Shown piece by piece: positions 6,080 through 12,580 of a DNA stretch of 13,564 nucleotides. The position numbers and the translations under genes are program-made. The DNA comes from DATCJU01 sp036562635. Its GTDB lineage: Bacteria; Actinomycetota; Actinomycetes; Mycobacteriales; Pseudonocardiaceae. The notes under the pieces are model-generated. The model was not told the origin of the DNA. It saw only the letters and a program-made list of their open reading frames with translations, and made no database searches. The DNA is taken from assembly GCA_036562635.1 (NCBI GenBank), contig DATCJU010000087.1, forward strand, positions 1 to 13,564. The letters are read 5' to 3'. Position 1 is the first letter of the stretch, and each line of letters begins with the position of its first letter.

Positions 6080-7369
6080 GTGCATTCGACCGCACTCGCA
6101 CTGATTGAGCTGGGTGCGATGTGCTTCGCCCTGGGCCTGCTGGGCCGGCTGGCGTGGCGCATCGGGCTTTCCCCGATTCCGCTGTACCTGCTGGGTGGCT
6201 TGGCTTTCGGGCAGGGCGGGCTGATACCCCTGCACGGCATCGAGGGGTTCACCGAGATCGCCGCCGAGATCGGGGTCATCCTGCTGCTGTTGTTGCTCGG
6301 CCTGGAGTACTCGGCGGCCGAGCTGGTCAACGGCATGCAGAAGTCCTGGCAGGCGGGTGTCGTCGACCTGGTGCTCAACGCCGCCCCGGGGGCGATCGCC
6401 GGGTACCTGCTCGGCTGGGGCCCGGTGGGGGCGTTGACCATGGCCGGCGTCACCTACATCTCCTCGTCCGGCATCATCGCCAAGGTGCTGGGTGACCTGG
6501 GCCGGCTGGGCAACCGGGAGACCCCGGTGGTGCTGTCGGTGCTGGTCTTCGAGGACCTGGCCATGGCCCTGTACCTGCCGATCCTGACCGCGCTGCTGGC
6601 GGGGGTCACCCTGATCGGTGGGCTCACCACGGTGGGAATCGCGCTGCTCACGGTCACCGTGGTGTTGGTGGTCGCGCTGCGCTACGGCCGTTTCGTGTCC
6701 GCCCTGGTGGACAACCCCGACCCGGAGGTGTTCCTGCTGCGGGTGCTGGGGGCCGCACTCCTGGTGGCCGGTATCGCCTCCCAGCTGCAGGTCTCGGCCG
6801 GTGTGGGCGCGTTCCTGCTGGGTATCGCCATCTCCGGTTCCACCGCGGAGAACGCGACGCGCATGCTGGAGCCGCTGCGTGACCTGTTCGCCGCGCTGTT
6901 CTTCGTGGTCTTCGGTCTGAACACCAACCCCAAGGACATCCCGCCGGTGCTGTTGCCCGCGCTGGCACTGGTGGTGGTCACCACGGCTACGAAGGTCCTC
7001 ACCGGTTGGTGGGCGGCCAAGCAGCAGGGCATCTCCCCGATGGGTCGGCTGCGGGCGGGTGCCGCCCTGGTGGCCCGGGGCGAGTTCTCCATCGTGATCG
7101 CCGGCCTCGCGGTGGCCTCCGGTGCGGTGCCCGACAAACTGGCGGCGCTGTCCACGGCCTACGTGCTGCTGATGGCTGTGTTCGGTCCGATCGCCGCGCG
7201 TGTCGTGGAGCCGGCGGCCCGCATGGTGTGGTCCTGGCGCTCGGCGAACCAGATGCCGGCCGCTCAGGAGAAGAAGGAGGCCCCGGAGGAGCACCCGGAC
7301 ACGGCCGCCCAGGTCCCGGCGCAGGAGTCGTCCGAGATGGCGCTCGGCGAGGATTCGGGCAGCCGCTGA
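6080..7369 (+). CDS. CPA2 family cation:proton antiporter (KefB/KhtU type)
   Basis: This 429-aa polytopic membrane protein, predicted to exchange K+ or Na+ for H+, is made almost wholly of hydrophobic segments from residue 4 to about 385, consistent with 12-13 helices. Family marks are LLLLLLGLEYS (68-78), YISSSGIIAKVL (126-137, the discontinuous helix), the acidic pair E158-D159 in VFEDLAMAL, GVGAFLLGIAISGS (241-254) and ARGEFSIVI (332-340). The transmembrane part ends in a charged tail (396-429, EKKEAPEEHPD). It lacks the fused TrkA-N domain of KefB/KefC; regulation is supplied by the separate TrkA-C protein encoded 20 nt upstream. The GTG at 6080 is chosen because the first helix begins immediately after it; GGAAG lies upstream at a long 13-nt spacing. 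Transported ion not determinable here. Confidence 0.92.
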   Translation: MHSTALALIELGAMCFALGLLGRLAWRIGLSPIPLYLLGGLAFGQGGLIPLHGIEGFTEIAAEIGVILLLLLLGLEYSAAELVNGMQKSWQAGVVDLVLNAAPGAIAGYLLGWGPVGALTMAGVTYISSSGIIAKVLGDLGRLGNRETPVVLSVLVFEDLAMALYLPILTALLAGVTLIGGLTTVGIALLTVTVVLVVALRYGRFVSALVDNPDPEVFLLRVLGAALLVAGIASQLQVSAGVGAFLLGIAISGSTAENATRMLEPLRDLFAALFFVVFGLNTNPKDIPPVLLPALALVVVTTATKVLTGWWAAKQQGISPMGRLRAGAALVARGEFSIVIAGLAVASGAVPDKLAALSTAYVLLMAVFGPIAARVVEPAARMVWSWRSANQMPAAQEKKEAPEEHPDTAAQVPAQESSEMALGEDSGSR

Positions 7370-7403
7370 GGGTTCCGGGAACACGTCTCACCCGTACATC
7401 GAG

Positions 7404-7444
7404 GTCAGGGCCGCCCACCCGCGACAGGGGTGGGCGGCCCTGAC
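7404..7444. terminator. Bidirectional hairpin terminator between convergent operons
   Basis: Perfect 17-bp inverted repeat: arms 7404-7420 and 7428-7444 with a 7-nt loop. It lies 35 nt after the antiporter stop (plus) and 8 nt after the stop of the pseudouridine synthase gene (minus), so it can serve both transcription units. No T-tract is seen. Confidence 0.85.
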
Positions 7445-7451
7445 TGTGTGG

Positions 7452-8255
7452 TCACAGACCGACCGCGGCGTAGAGGGAGCCGACCTCCTGTCGGTTGAGA
7501 GGACGTAGTTTGCCCGGTTTCTGGTTGCCCAGGCGCACCTCGCCGATCGCGGTCCGGACCAGGCGACGCACCGGGTGTCCTACCTCGGCCAGGAGTCGAC
7601 GCACGATGTGCTTGCGACCCTCGTGCAGCACGACCTCCACCATGGCGCGGTTGCCGAGCGCGTCCACCACCCGGAAGGAATGCACGGTGACCGGGCCGTC
7701 CTCCAGCTCGACACCGTCCCGCAGCCGACGCCCCAGGTCCCGCGGGATGGGGCCGGGGACCTCGGCGAGGTAGGTCTTGAGCACCTGGTAGGACGGGTGC
7801 ATCAGGCGGTGTGCCAGCTCCCCGTCGTTGGTGAGCAGCAGCAGACCCTCGGTGTCGGCGTCCAGGCGACCGACGTGGAACAGACGTTCGGGCCGGTGGG
7901 CCACGTAGTCCCCCACGCAGGGGCGACCGCGGTCGTCGGACATGGTGGTGTGCACCCCACGAGGCTTGTTGAACGCCAGGTGCACCACGTCGTCACGCAC
8001 GATGACCCGCATACCGTCGACGTGGATCACCGCGGTCTGCGGGTCGACGCGGCGGCCCTGCTGGGTGACCACCTCGCCGTTGACGCTGACCCGACCTTGC
8101 GCGATCAGCTCCTCGGAGGCACGCCGGGAGGCAACCCCCGCCTGGGCCAGCACCTTCTGCAGACGCACCCCCTCGTTCTGCTCGGGTGCCCTGCGGGGGC
8201 GGGCCGACGCGGCACCCGGGCGGTGACGGCGGTGGGTGGAACGGTTCTCAGACAT
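7452..8255 (-). CDS. RsuA/RluB-type pseudouridine synthase
   Basis: The 267-aa enzyme isomerises a specific uridine in rRNA to pseudouridine. After a basic, disordered N-terminus (1-28) comes an S4 RNA-binding domain (about 30-75, RLQKVLAQAGVASRRASEELI). The catalytic domain follows, with NKPRG (96-100) and GRLDADTEGLLLLTNDG (129-145, catalytic aspartate D132 in GRLD). The block EGRKHIVRRLLAEVGHPVRRLVR is the RsuA/RluB/RluE/RluF signature. By context next to scpB in actinomycetes this is usually labelled RluB, which modifies 23S rRNA, but the exact target base cannot be read from sequence. The ATG at 8255 overlaps scpB by 8 nt; an in-frame ATG at 8267 is possible. It is the last gene of the parA-scpAB operon and ends at the shared terminator. 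Confidence 0.93.
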   Translation of the reverse strand: MSENRSTHRRHRPGAASARPRRAPEQNEGVRLQKVLAQAGVASRRASEELIAQGRVSVNGEVVTQQGRRVDPQTAVIHVDGMRVIVRDDVVHLAFNKPRGVHTTMSDDRGRPCVGDYVAHRPERLFHVGRLDADTEGLLLLTNDGELAHRLMHPSYQVLKTYLAEVPGPIPRDLGRRLRDGVELEDGPVTVHSFRVVDALGNRAMVEVVLHEGRKHIVRRLLAEVGHPVRRLVRTAIGEVRLGNQKPGKLRPLNRQEVGSLYAAVGL

Positions 8256-8883
8256 CGTCGATGGCATCCACTTCGGGCAACAGCGGGGCGAGCGGCGGCA
8301 GCTCGTCCAGGGAGGACAGCCCCAGCCGCTCCAGGAACAGGTCGGTGGTCCGGTACAGGGTGCCCTGGGTCTGCGGGTCCTGACCGGCCTCCTCGATCAG
8401 GCCGCGGGCGAGCAGGGTGCGGATGACACCGTCGACGTTGACCCCGCGTACCGCGGCCACCCGGGCCCGGGTGACCGGCTGCCGGTAGGCGATCACCGCC
8501 AACGTCTCCAGCGCGGCGCGGGTCAGCTTGGCCCGCTGACCGTCCAGGAGCATGCGCTCCACGAACGGCGCGAACCGGTCGCGGGTGTAGAACCGCCATC
8601 CCTCGCCGACGCGGCGCAGGTCGATACCGCTGCCGGAGGCGGTGTAGTCGGCCGACATCCGCTGCAGCATGTCCCGTACCCGGTCGACCGGTTGGTCGAG
8701 CGCGCCGGCCAGTACCTCCTCACCGGCCGGGAAGTCCACGACCAGCAGCAGTGACTCCAGGGCGGCGCGCAGCGTGTCGTCGTCGGTGAGGTCGGGCGGT
8801 TGCTGGGCACCCTGGACAGCGACCGGCTCGGACGCGTCGCTCGTCTCCTCCCGCGCCGTGTCTCGGCCGGGGTACTCGGTCAC
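8248..8883 (-). CDS. scpB: Segregation and condensation protein B (ScpB)
   Basis: The 211-aa dimeric winged-helix protein binds ScpA to form the non-SMC part of the SMC-ScpAB condensin, which organises and helps separate sister chromosomes. A polar N-terminal tail (1-33) precedes the first winged helix (about 36-105, LRAALESLLLVVDFPAGEEVLA). The second (about 118-190) contains LTRAALETLAVIAYRQPVTRA (split between 120 and 140), the strongest ScpB signature, then RGVNVDGVIRTLLARGLIEEAG. The GTG start at 8883 overlaps the scpA stop (GTGA), giving coupled translation and matched dosage with ScpA. The 3' end overlaps the synthase gene by 8 nt. Confidence 0.95.
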   Translation of the reverse strand: MTEYPGRDTAREETSDASEPVAVQGAQQPPDLTDDDTLRAALESLLLVVDFPAGEEVLAGALDQPVDRVRDMLQRMSADYTASGSGIDLRRVGEGWRFYTRDRFAPFVERMLLDGQRAKLTRAALETLAVIAYRQPVTRARVAAVRGVNVDGVIRTLLARGLIEEAGQDPQTQGTLYRTTDLFLERLGLSSLDELPPLAPLLPEVDAIDDV

Positions 8884-9755
8884 CCGTACTCCTCCTCCTC
8901 GGTGTTGGCCCGCTCGGCCTCCGCGTCCGCCCTGGCCTGCTCGACGCTTCCCCCGGTCCAGCGCACCCGCAGCTCCCCGAGGGGATCGGGCTGCTCGAAC
9001 AGCACGACTCCCTCGCGGTAGAGCTCCAGCAACGCGAGGAACCGGGCGACCACCTCGATGGTGTGTGCGCAGTCGGCCACCAGGGCACCGAACGTCGCCT
9101 CTCCCAGCTCGGCCAGCCGGACCCGCAGCACGGCCGCGTGCTCGCGCACCGAGACGCGGTGCATGTGCACGTGGTCCAGCGACACGGTGGGTGGTGGCTT
9201 CGGCCGGAACACGGCCGCGGCGATCTCCGCGAACCGGGCCGCGTCCACGCCGAGCATGACCTCCGGCAACAGTCCAGCGTAGCGCTCCTCCAGGGAGACC
9301 GAGCGCGGGTAGCGGCGGAGCGCCCCGGCCTCCAACTCGGCGAACAACGCGGCCACCTGCTTGAACGCCCGGTACTGCAGCAGGCGGGCGAACAGCAGGT
9401 CGCGCGCCTCCAGCAGGGCCAGGTCCTCCTCGTCCTCCACCTCCGCGGCGGGCAGCAGGCGGGCGGCCTTCAGGTCGAGCAGGGTGGCGGCGACCACCAG
9501 GAACTCGGTGGTCTCGTCCAGGTCCCACTCGTCGCCCATGGCGCGGATGTGCGCGATGAAGTCGTCGGTGACCTGGTGCAGGGCCACCTCGGTCACGTCC
9601 AGCCGGTGCTGGGCGATGAGCTGCAGCAGCAGGTCGAAGGGGCCCTCGAAGTTCTCCAGGCGGACGGTGAACCGTCCGGTCGTGGTCTCGGCCGCGGCAT
9701 CCTCCGGGGCCGTTGTCGAGGTTTCGCCGACCTCGTCCTCCCGTGCCGTGGTCAT
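8880..9755 (-). CDS. scpA: Segregation and condensation protein A (ScpA, kleisin)
   Basis: The 291-aa bacterial kleisin bridges SMC heads and binds ScpB. The N-terminal SMC-neck-binding domain carries the hallmark FTVRLENFEGPFDLLLQLI (29-47), then FLVVAATLLDLKAARLLP (85-102). A central acidic linker (EVEDEEDLALLEAR) leads to the ScpB-binding region (RLLQYRAFKQVAALF). The C-terminal winged helix is at about 215-270 (ATFGALVADCAH ... VARFLALLELYREG). Both ends extend beyond the core with low-complexity acidic tails. The ATG at 9755 overlaps the preceding stop by 4 nt (ATGA) and scpB follows with a GTGA overlap. All conserved regions are intact. Confidence 0.95.
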   Translation of the reverse strand: MTTAREDEVGETSTTAPEDAAAETTTGRFTVRLENFEGPFDLLLQLIAQHRLDVTEVALHQVTDDFIAHIRAMGDEWDLDETTEFLVVAATLLDLKAARLLPAAEVEDEEDLALLEARDLLFARLLQYRAFKQVAALFAELEAGALRRYPRSVSLEERYAGLLPEVMLGVDAARFAEIAAAVFRPKPPPTVSLDHVHMHRVSVREHAAVLRVRLAELGEATFGALVADCAHTIEVVARFLALLELYREGVVLFEQPDPLGELRVRWTGGSVEQARADAEAERANTEEEEYG

Positions 9756-10099
9756 GCGTCCGCGTCCTGGCGTAGCTGCCGCACCAGCAGCGAGTCCGGC
9801 CCGTTGGCCTGCAGGTCGGCCAGCAGCACCGCGACCGCCTCCCGCACGATACGGCCCCGGTCCACGGCCAGGCCGAACTCGGCGCGCAGGGACAGCCGGG
9901 CCTGTTCCAGTGCCAGCAGTTCCTCACCCGACACGTAGACGGTGATCTTCGCGTCGTGCTTCTGGCGGCCCGACCCTCGTGGCCGGGTCTGCTCGCCGGT
10001 ACGCCGCAGCCGCTCGTCGGTCAGCGGAGGCGGCGAGGCCGGGACGGTGGTACGGAACAGTTCGGCCGCGCCGGGCAGCGAGGCGCGTCGCATGGTCAC
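9752..10099 (-). CDS. Small ribbon-helix-helix-like protein between parA and scpA
   Basis: The 115-aa basic protein has no well-described function. The N-terminal half (to about residue 50) is rich in P, R, S and T and probably disordered. The C-terminal half reads KITVYVSGEELLALEQARL, then a long helix-forming stretch with AEFGLAVDRGRIVREAVAVLLADL. This pattern of a beta-strand followed by two helices resembles ribbon-helix-helix DNA-binding proteins and the small partners of ParA ATPases. GTG at 10099 is preferred: GAGGTG lies 8 nt upstream and the start overlaps the parA stop (GTGA), as at neighbouring junctions. ATG at 10093 is an alternative, losing two residues. It is overlapped by scpA, so it is translated between parA and scpA. 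RHH assignment is inference from pattern. Confidence 0.8.
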   Translation of the reverse strand: MTMRRASLPGAAELFRTTVPASPPPLTDERLRRTGEQTRPRGSGRQKHDAKITVYVSGEELLALEQARLSLRAEFGLAVDRGRIVREAVAVLLADLQANGPDSLLVRQLRQDADA

Positions 10100-11052
10100 C
10101 GGGCGATCACCTCGCGTGCGAGCTGCCGGTACGCCTTGGCGCCCGCGGAGCGGGGTGCCCACGTGGTGATCGGTTCACCGGCCACGGTGGTCTCCGGGAA
10201 CCGGACGGTGCGGTTGATCACGGTGTCGAACACGATATCCCCGAACGCCTCCACCACCCGTGCCATCACTTCGCGGGAGTGCAGCGTACGCGGGTCGTAC
10301 ATCGTGGCGAGAATGCCGGTGATCTCCAGCTTGGGGTTGAGCCGTTCCCGCACCTTCTCGATGGTGTCGATGAGCAGGGCCACGCCGCGCAGGCTGAAGA
10401 ACTCGCACTCCAGTGGGATGAGCACACCGTCGGCCGCGGCGAGCGCGTTCACCGTGAGCAGCCCCAACGAGGGCTGGCAGTCCACCAGGACGTAGTCGTA
10501 GCGCGGAATCAGGGGGCGCAGGGCCCGGCTGAGGGTCTGCTCCCGTCCCACCTCGGAGACCAGCTGCACCTCGGCCGCGGACAGGTCGATGTTGCTGGGC
10601 AGCAGGTCCATGCCCTCCACGCAGGTGCGCATCACGACGTCCTCGACGTTGACGCCCCGCTCCATCAGCACGTTGTAGATGGTCACGTCGAGCTGGTGCG
10701 GCTGGATACCCAGGCCCACCGACAGCGCGCCCTGCGGATCGAAGTCGACCAGGAGCACTCGTCGCCCGTACTCGGCGAGCGCCGCGCCGAGGTTGATCGT
10801 GGACGTGGTCTTGCCCACCCCGCCCTTCTGGTTAGCCAGCGCCAGCACCTTGGCGGGGCCGTGCTCGACCAGCAGCGGTGGGTCGGGAATGTGTCGCCGA
10901 GGCCGCTGGAACGGTCCGGGAACCACGTCGTCCTCTCCATCGGCCGCATCCAGGGTGTCGTTGTCGGAGGAGGGTTGCGCCCTGGGTGCGAGATTCAGGT
11001 GCTGCACGACGTCACCGGAAGACCGCCCCGGGGACGGCAGCGGTGTCGACAT
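10096..11052 (-). CDS. ParA/Soj-type ATPase
   Basis: The 318-aa deviant Walker ATPase of the ParA/MinD superfamily dimerises on ATP and binds DNA non-specifically to position cargo. A variable, proline- and acid-rich N-terminus (1-66) precedes the core. The deviant Walker A is KGGVGKTT (76-83), followed by LVDFDPQGALSVGLG (101-115). Walker B is DYVLVDCQPSLGLLT, then IPLECEFFSLRGVALL. Unlike a chromosomal parAB locus, no parB follows: the next gene is a small putative DNA-binding protein and then scpA. This is therefore the second, scp-linked ParA of actinomycetes rather than the origin-segregating ParA. The ATG at 11052 has AGGAG about 10 nt upstream. A promoter candidate lies at 11095-11124. 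Its partner and cargo are unknown. Confidence 0.93.
   Translation of the reverse strand: MSTPLPSPGRSSGDVVQHLNLAPRAQPSSDNDTLDAADGEDDVVPGPFQRPRRHIPDPPLLVEHGPAKVLALANQKGGVGKTTSTINLGAALAEYGRRVLLVDFDPQGALSVGLGIQPHQLDVTIYNVLMERGVNVEDVVMRTCVEGMDLLPSNIDLSAAEVQLVSEVGREQTLSRALRPLIPRYDYVLVDCQPSLGLLTVNALAAADGVLIPLECEFFSLRGVALLIDTIEKVRERLNPKLEITGILATMYDPRTLHSREVMARVVEAFGDIVFDTVINRTVRFPETTVAGEPITTWAPRSAGAKAYRQLAREVIAR
10106..10113 (-). promoter_or_regulatory. Ribosome-binding site deciding the small RHH-like gene start
   Basis: GAGGTGAT on the minus strand lies inside the parA 3' end. Its GAGGTG core is 8 nt from GTG 10099 but 14 nt from ATG 10093, favouring the GTG. Confidence 0.5.
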
Positions 11053-11094
11053 GGCAACCTGGCTCCTAGCTGATCAACATTCTTGTTCGACCGC

Positions 11095-11124
11095 AGAGTA
11101 GGCGGGTGGCGAGGATACCGGCAA
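11095..11124 (-). promoter_or_regulatory. Candidate promoter of the parA-rhh-scpAB operon
   Basis: On the minus strand TTGCCG (11124-11119) and TACTCT (11100-11095) are separated by 18 nt, about 45 nt before the parA ATG. The match is moderate. It lies in the 98-nt gap after the ArsR-type gene. Confidence 0.4.
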
Positions 11125-11150
11125 CGCGCCCCGCCGTTCGTTGTCCAAGG

Positions 11151-11474
11151 TCACCGTGGCTTTCTCGATCGACGAGCGGAACGCAACACGGCGTCGAGCA
11201 GACCGGGGAACAGTTTCTGGAGTTCCTCCCGTCGCAGTGACACGTAGCGCTGGGAACCTTCGGCCCTGGTCCAGGTCACCCCGGCTTCACGCAGCACCCG
11301 GAAATGCTGGGAGAGTGTGGACTTGGCCACCTTCACGTCGAACGATCCGCACTGCCGTTCCCCGCCGTCGGCGATCTGCCGGACCACGGCGAGCCGGGTG
11401 GGATCGCTGAGCGCGTGCAACACACCGGTGAGTGTGATCTGTTCCGGTGCCGGGTGCTCCAACTCGCGTGTCAC
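11151..11474 (-). CDS. ArsR-family winged-helix transcriptional regulator
   Basis: The 107-aa protein is a small dimeric repressor-type DNA-binding protein. The ArsR core is clear: LTGVLHALSDPTRLAVVRQIADG (split at 15-37), a short loop with the only cysteine (ERQCGSF, C42), the recognition helix KSTLSQHFRVLREAG (51-65) and the wing SQRYVSLRREEL (74-85). The classic ELCVCDL metal-binding motif is absent, so this is not an arsenic or cadmium sensor of that kind; a redox or other signal is possible through C42. The GTG at 11474 has an excellent AGGAGGT (11484-11490) 9 nt upstream, and a longer frame into xerD is therefore rejected. The gene stands alone between xerD and parA with its own promoter region. 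Target genes unknown; autoregulation likely. Confidence 0.88.
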   Translation of the reverse strand: MTRELEHPAPEQITLTGVLHALSDPTRLAVVRQIADGGERQCGSFDVKVAKSTLSQHFRVLREAGVTWTRAEGSQRYVSLRREELQKLFPGLLDAVLRSARRSRKPR

Positions 11475-11515
11475 CGCACCTGCACCTCCTCCTGCCCCCG
11501 GTCCACGATACCTTT

Positions 11516-11531
11516 TTCGTATTTCGACGAA
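11516..11531. promoter_or_regulatory. Candidate autoregulatory operator of the ArsR-type gene
   Basis: TTCGT (11516-11520) and ACGAA (11527-11531) form an inverted repeat with a 6-nt centre, 42 nt upstream of the regulator's start codon in an A/T-rich patch unlike its surroundings. ArsR proteins commonly bind such imperfect A/T-rich inverted repeats overlapping their own promoter. Confidence 0.4.
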
Positions 11532-11617
11532 TTGCGTTACTCGGGGAAAGGTGTCAGACCCATCGGCAGCGGGTGTCGGAACATCCCACACGGCGGACGG
11601 TCGGAACCGACGGGCGT

Positions 11618-12580
11618 TCATCCCAGCGCACGGGGATGCGTGGTGGCGTGGACCTCGCGCAGCGTGTGCACCGTGACCAGTGTGTAGACCTGGGTCGTGG
11701 TCACCGAGGCGTGCCCGAGCAGCTCCTGCACCACACGGACGTCCGCCCCGCCCTCCAACAGGTGCGTCGCGAAGGAGTGACGCAGGGTGTGCGGGGACAC
11801 CGCGTCGCGCAGCCCGGCACGTGCGGCAGCCTGCTGCACCACCTGCCATGCGCTCTGCCGGGACAACCGGCCGCCACGGGCGTTGAGGAACATCGCCGGA
11901 CTCCCCCGGCCGCGGGTCGCCAGAGCGGGACGTCCCCGGACCAGGTAGGCCTGCACGGCGGCCAGGGCGGGACGGCCGATCGGCACCAGCCGTTGTCTGC
12001 CCCCCTTGCCGTCGAGCAACACGACCCGTTGGTCGGCGTCCAGGTCGTCCAGGTCCAACCCCACCGCCTCGGAGATCCGCGCCCCGGTGGAGTAGAGCAG
12101 TTCCAGCAGGGCCCGGTCCCGCAGGCCTCTCGGGTCCTCACCGCCGACGCACTCCAACAACCGCAGGACCTCGTCCACGGACAGCGCCTTGGGCAGCGAA
12201 CGCGGCGCCGACGGGGGGCGGACCTCGCGGGAGACGTCCACCGCCACCCACCCCTCCCGGTGGGCGAACCGGTGCAGGCCCCGCACCGCGACCAGGGTCC
12301 GGGCCGCCGACGACTCGGCCAGTGGTGGGTGACCGGCGTCCCCCTCCCGCAGCAGGGCCAGGAACTCCGCCACGTGCGCCTCGGCCACCTCGGACAGCCC
12401 GCCCACCCCGGCACGGGCCAGGAACTCCAGGTAACGCCGCAGGTCCCGGGCGTAGGAGTCCAGGGTGTTGCGTGAGGTGCCCCGTTCCACCGCGAGGTGG
12501 TCCAGGTAGGCGGTGACCACCTCGACCAGTGCGGGAGCCGGTTCCGGCGCCGTGGTGGCAGGGGGTTCGGGCACGGTCAC
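11618..12580 (-). CDS. xerD: Site-specific tyrosine recombinase XerD
   Basis: The 320-aa recombinase acts with XerC at dif to resolve chromosome dimers before cell division. The N-terminal SAM-like core-binding domain (about 15-110) has YLDHLAVERGTSRNTLDSY and ARTLVAVRGLHRFAHREG. The catalytic domain holds all expected residues: R168 (STGARISE), K192 (GKGGRQR), H264 and R267 (SPHTLRHSFATHLLEGGAD), H290 (LLGHASVTTTQVYT) and nucleophile Y299. Length and motifs fit the housekeeping XerD rather than a mobile-element integrase. The GTG start at 12580 overlaps the ald stop (GTGA); a second in-frame GTG at 12574 is possible. Downstream, 143 nt separates it from the ArsR-type gene. Confidence 0.94.
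   Translation of the reverse strand: MTVPEPPATTAPEPAPALVEVVTAYLDHLAVERGTSRNTLDSYARDLRRYLEFLARAGVGGLSEVAEAHVAEFLALLREGDAGHPPLAESSAARTLVAVRGLHRFAHREGWVAVDVSREVRPPSAPRSLPKALSVDEVLRLLECVGGEDPRGLRDRALLELLYSTGARISEAVGLDLDDLDADQRVVLLDGKGGRQRLVPIGRPALAAVQAYLVRGRPALATRGRGSPAMFLNARGGRLSRQSAWQVVQQAAARAGLRDAVSPHTLRHSFATHLLEGGADVRVVQELLGHASVTTTQVYTLVTVHTLREVHATTHPRALG

Noticed and set aside
11600..11611. GTCGG-AA-CCGAC inverted repeat after xerD as a terminator
   Set aside because: Only 5-bp arms with a 2-nt centre; it cannot form a stable hairpin and is not followed by a T-run.
11475..11849. Longer N-terminus for the ArsR-type regulator, overlapping xerD
   Set aside because: The extra residues have no family match and would read antisense-like xerD sequence. 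GTG 11474 has a near-perfect Shine-Dalgarno.
11618..12580. Tyrosine recombinase as a mobile-element integrase
   Set aside because: Length, motif spacing and chromosomal context next to ald and the scp operon fit housekeeping XerD. No att site, excisionase or element genes are near it.
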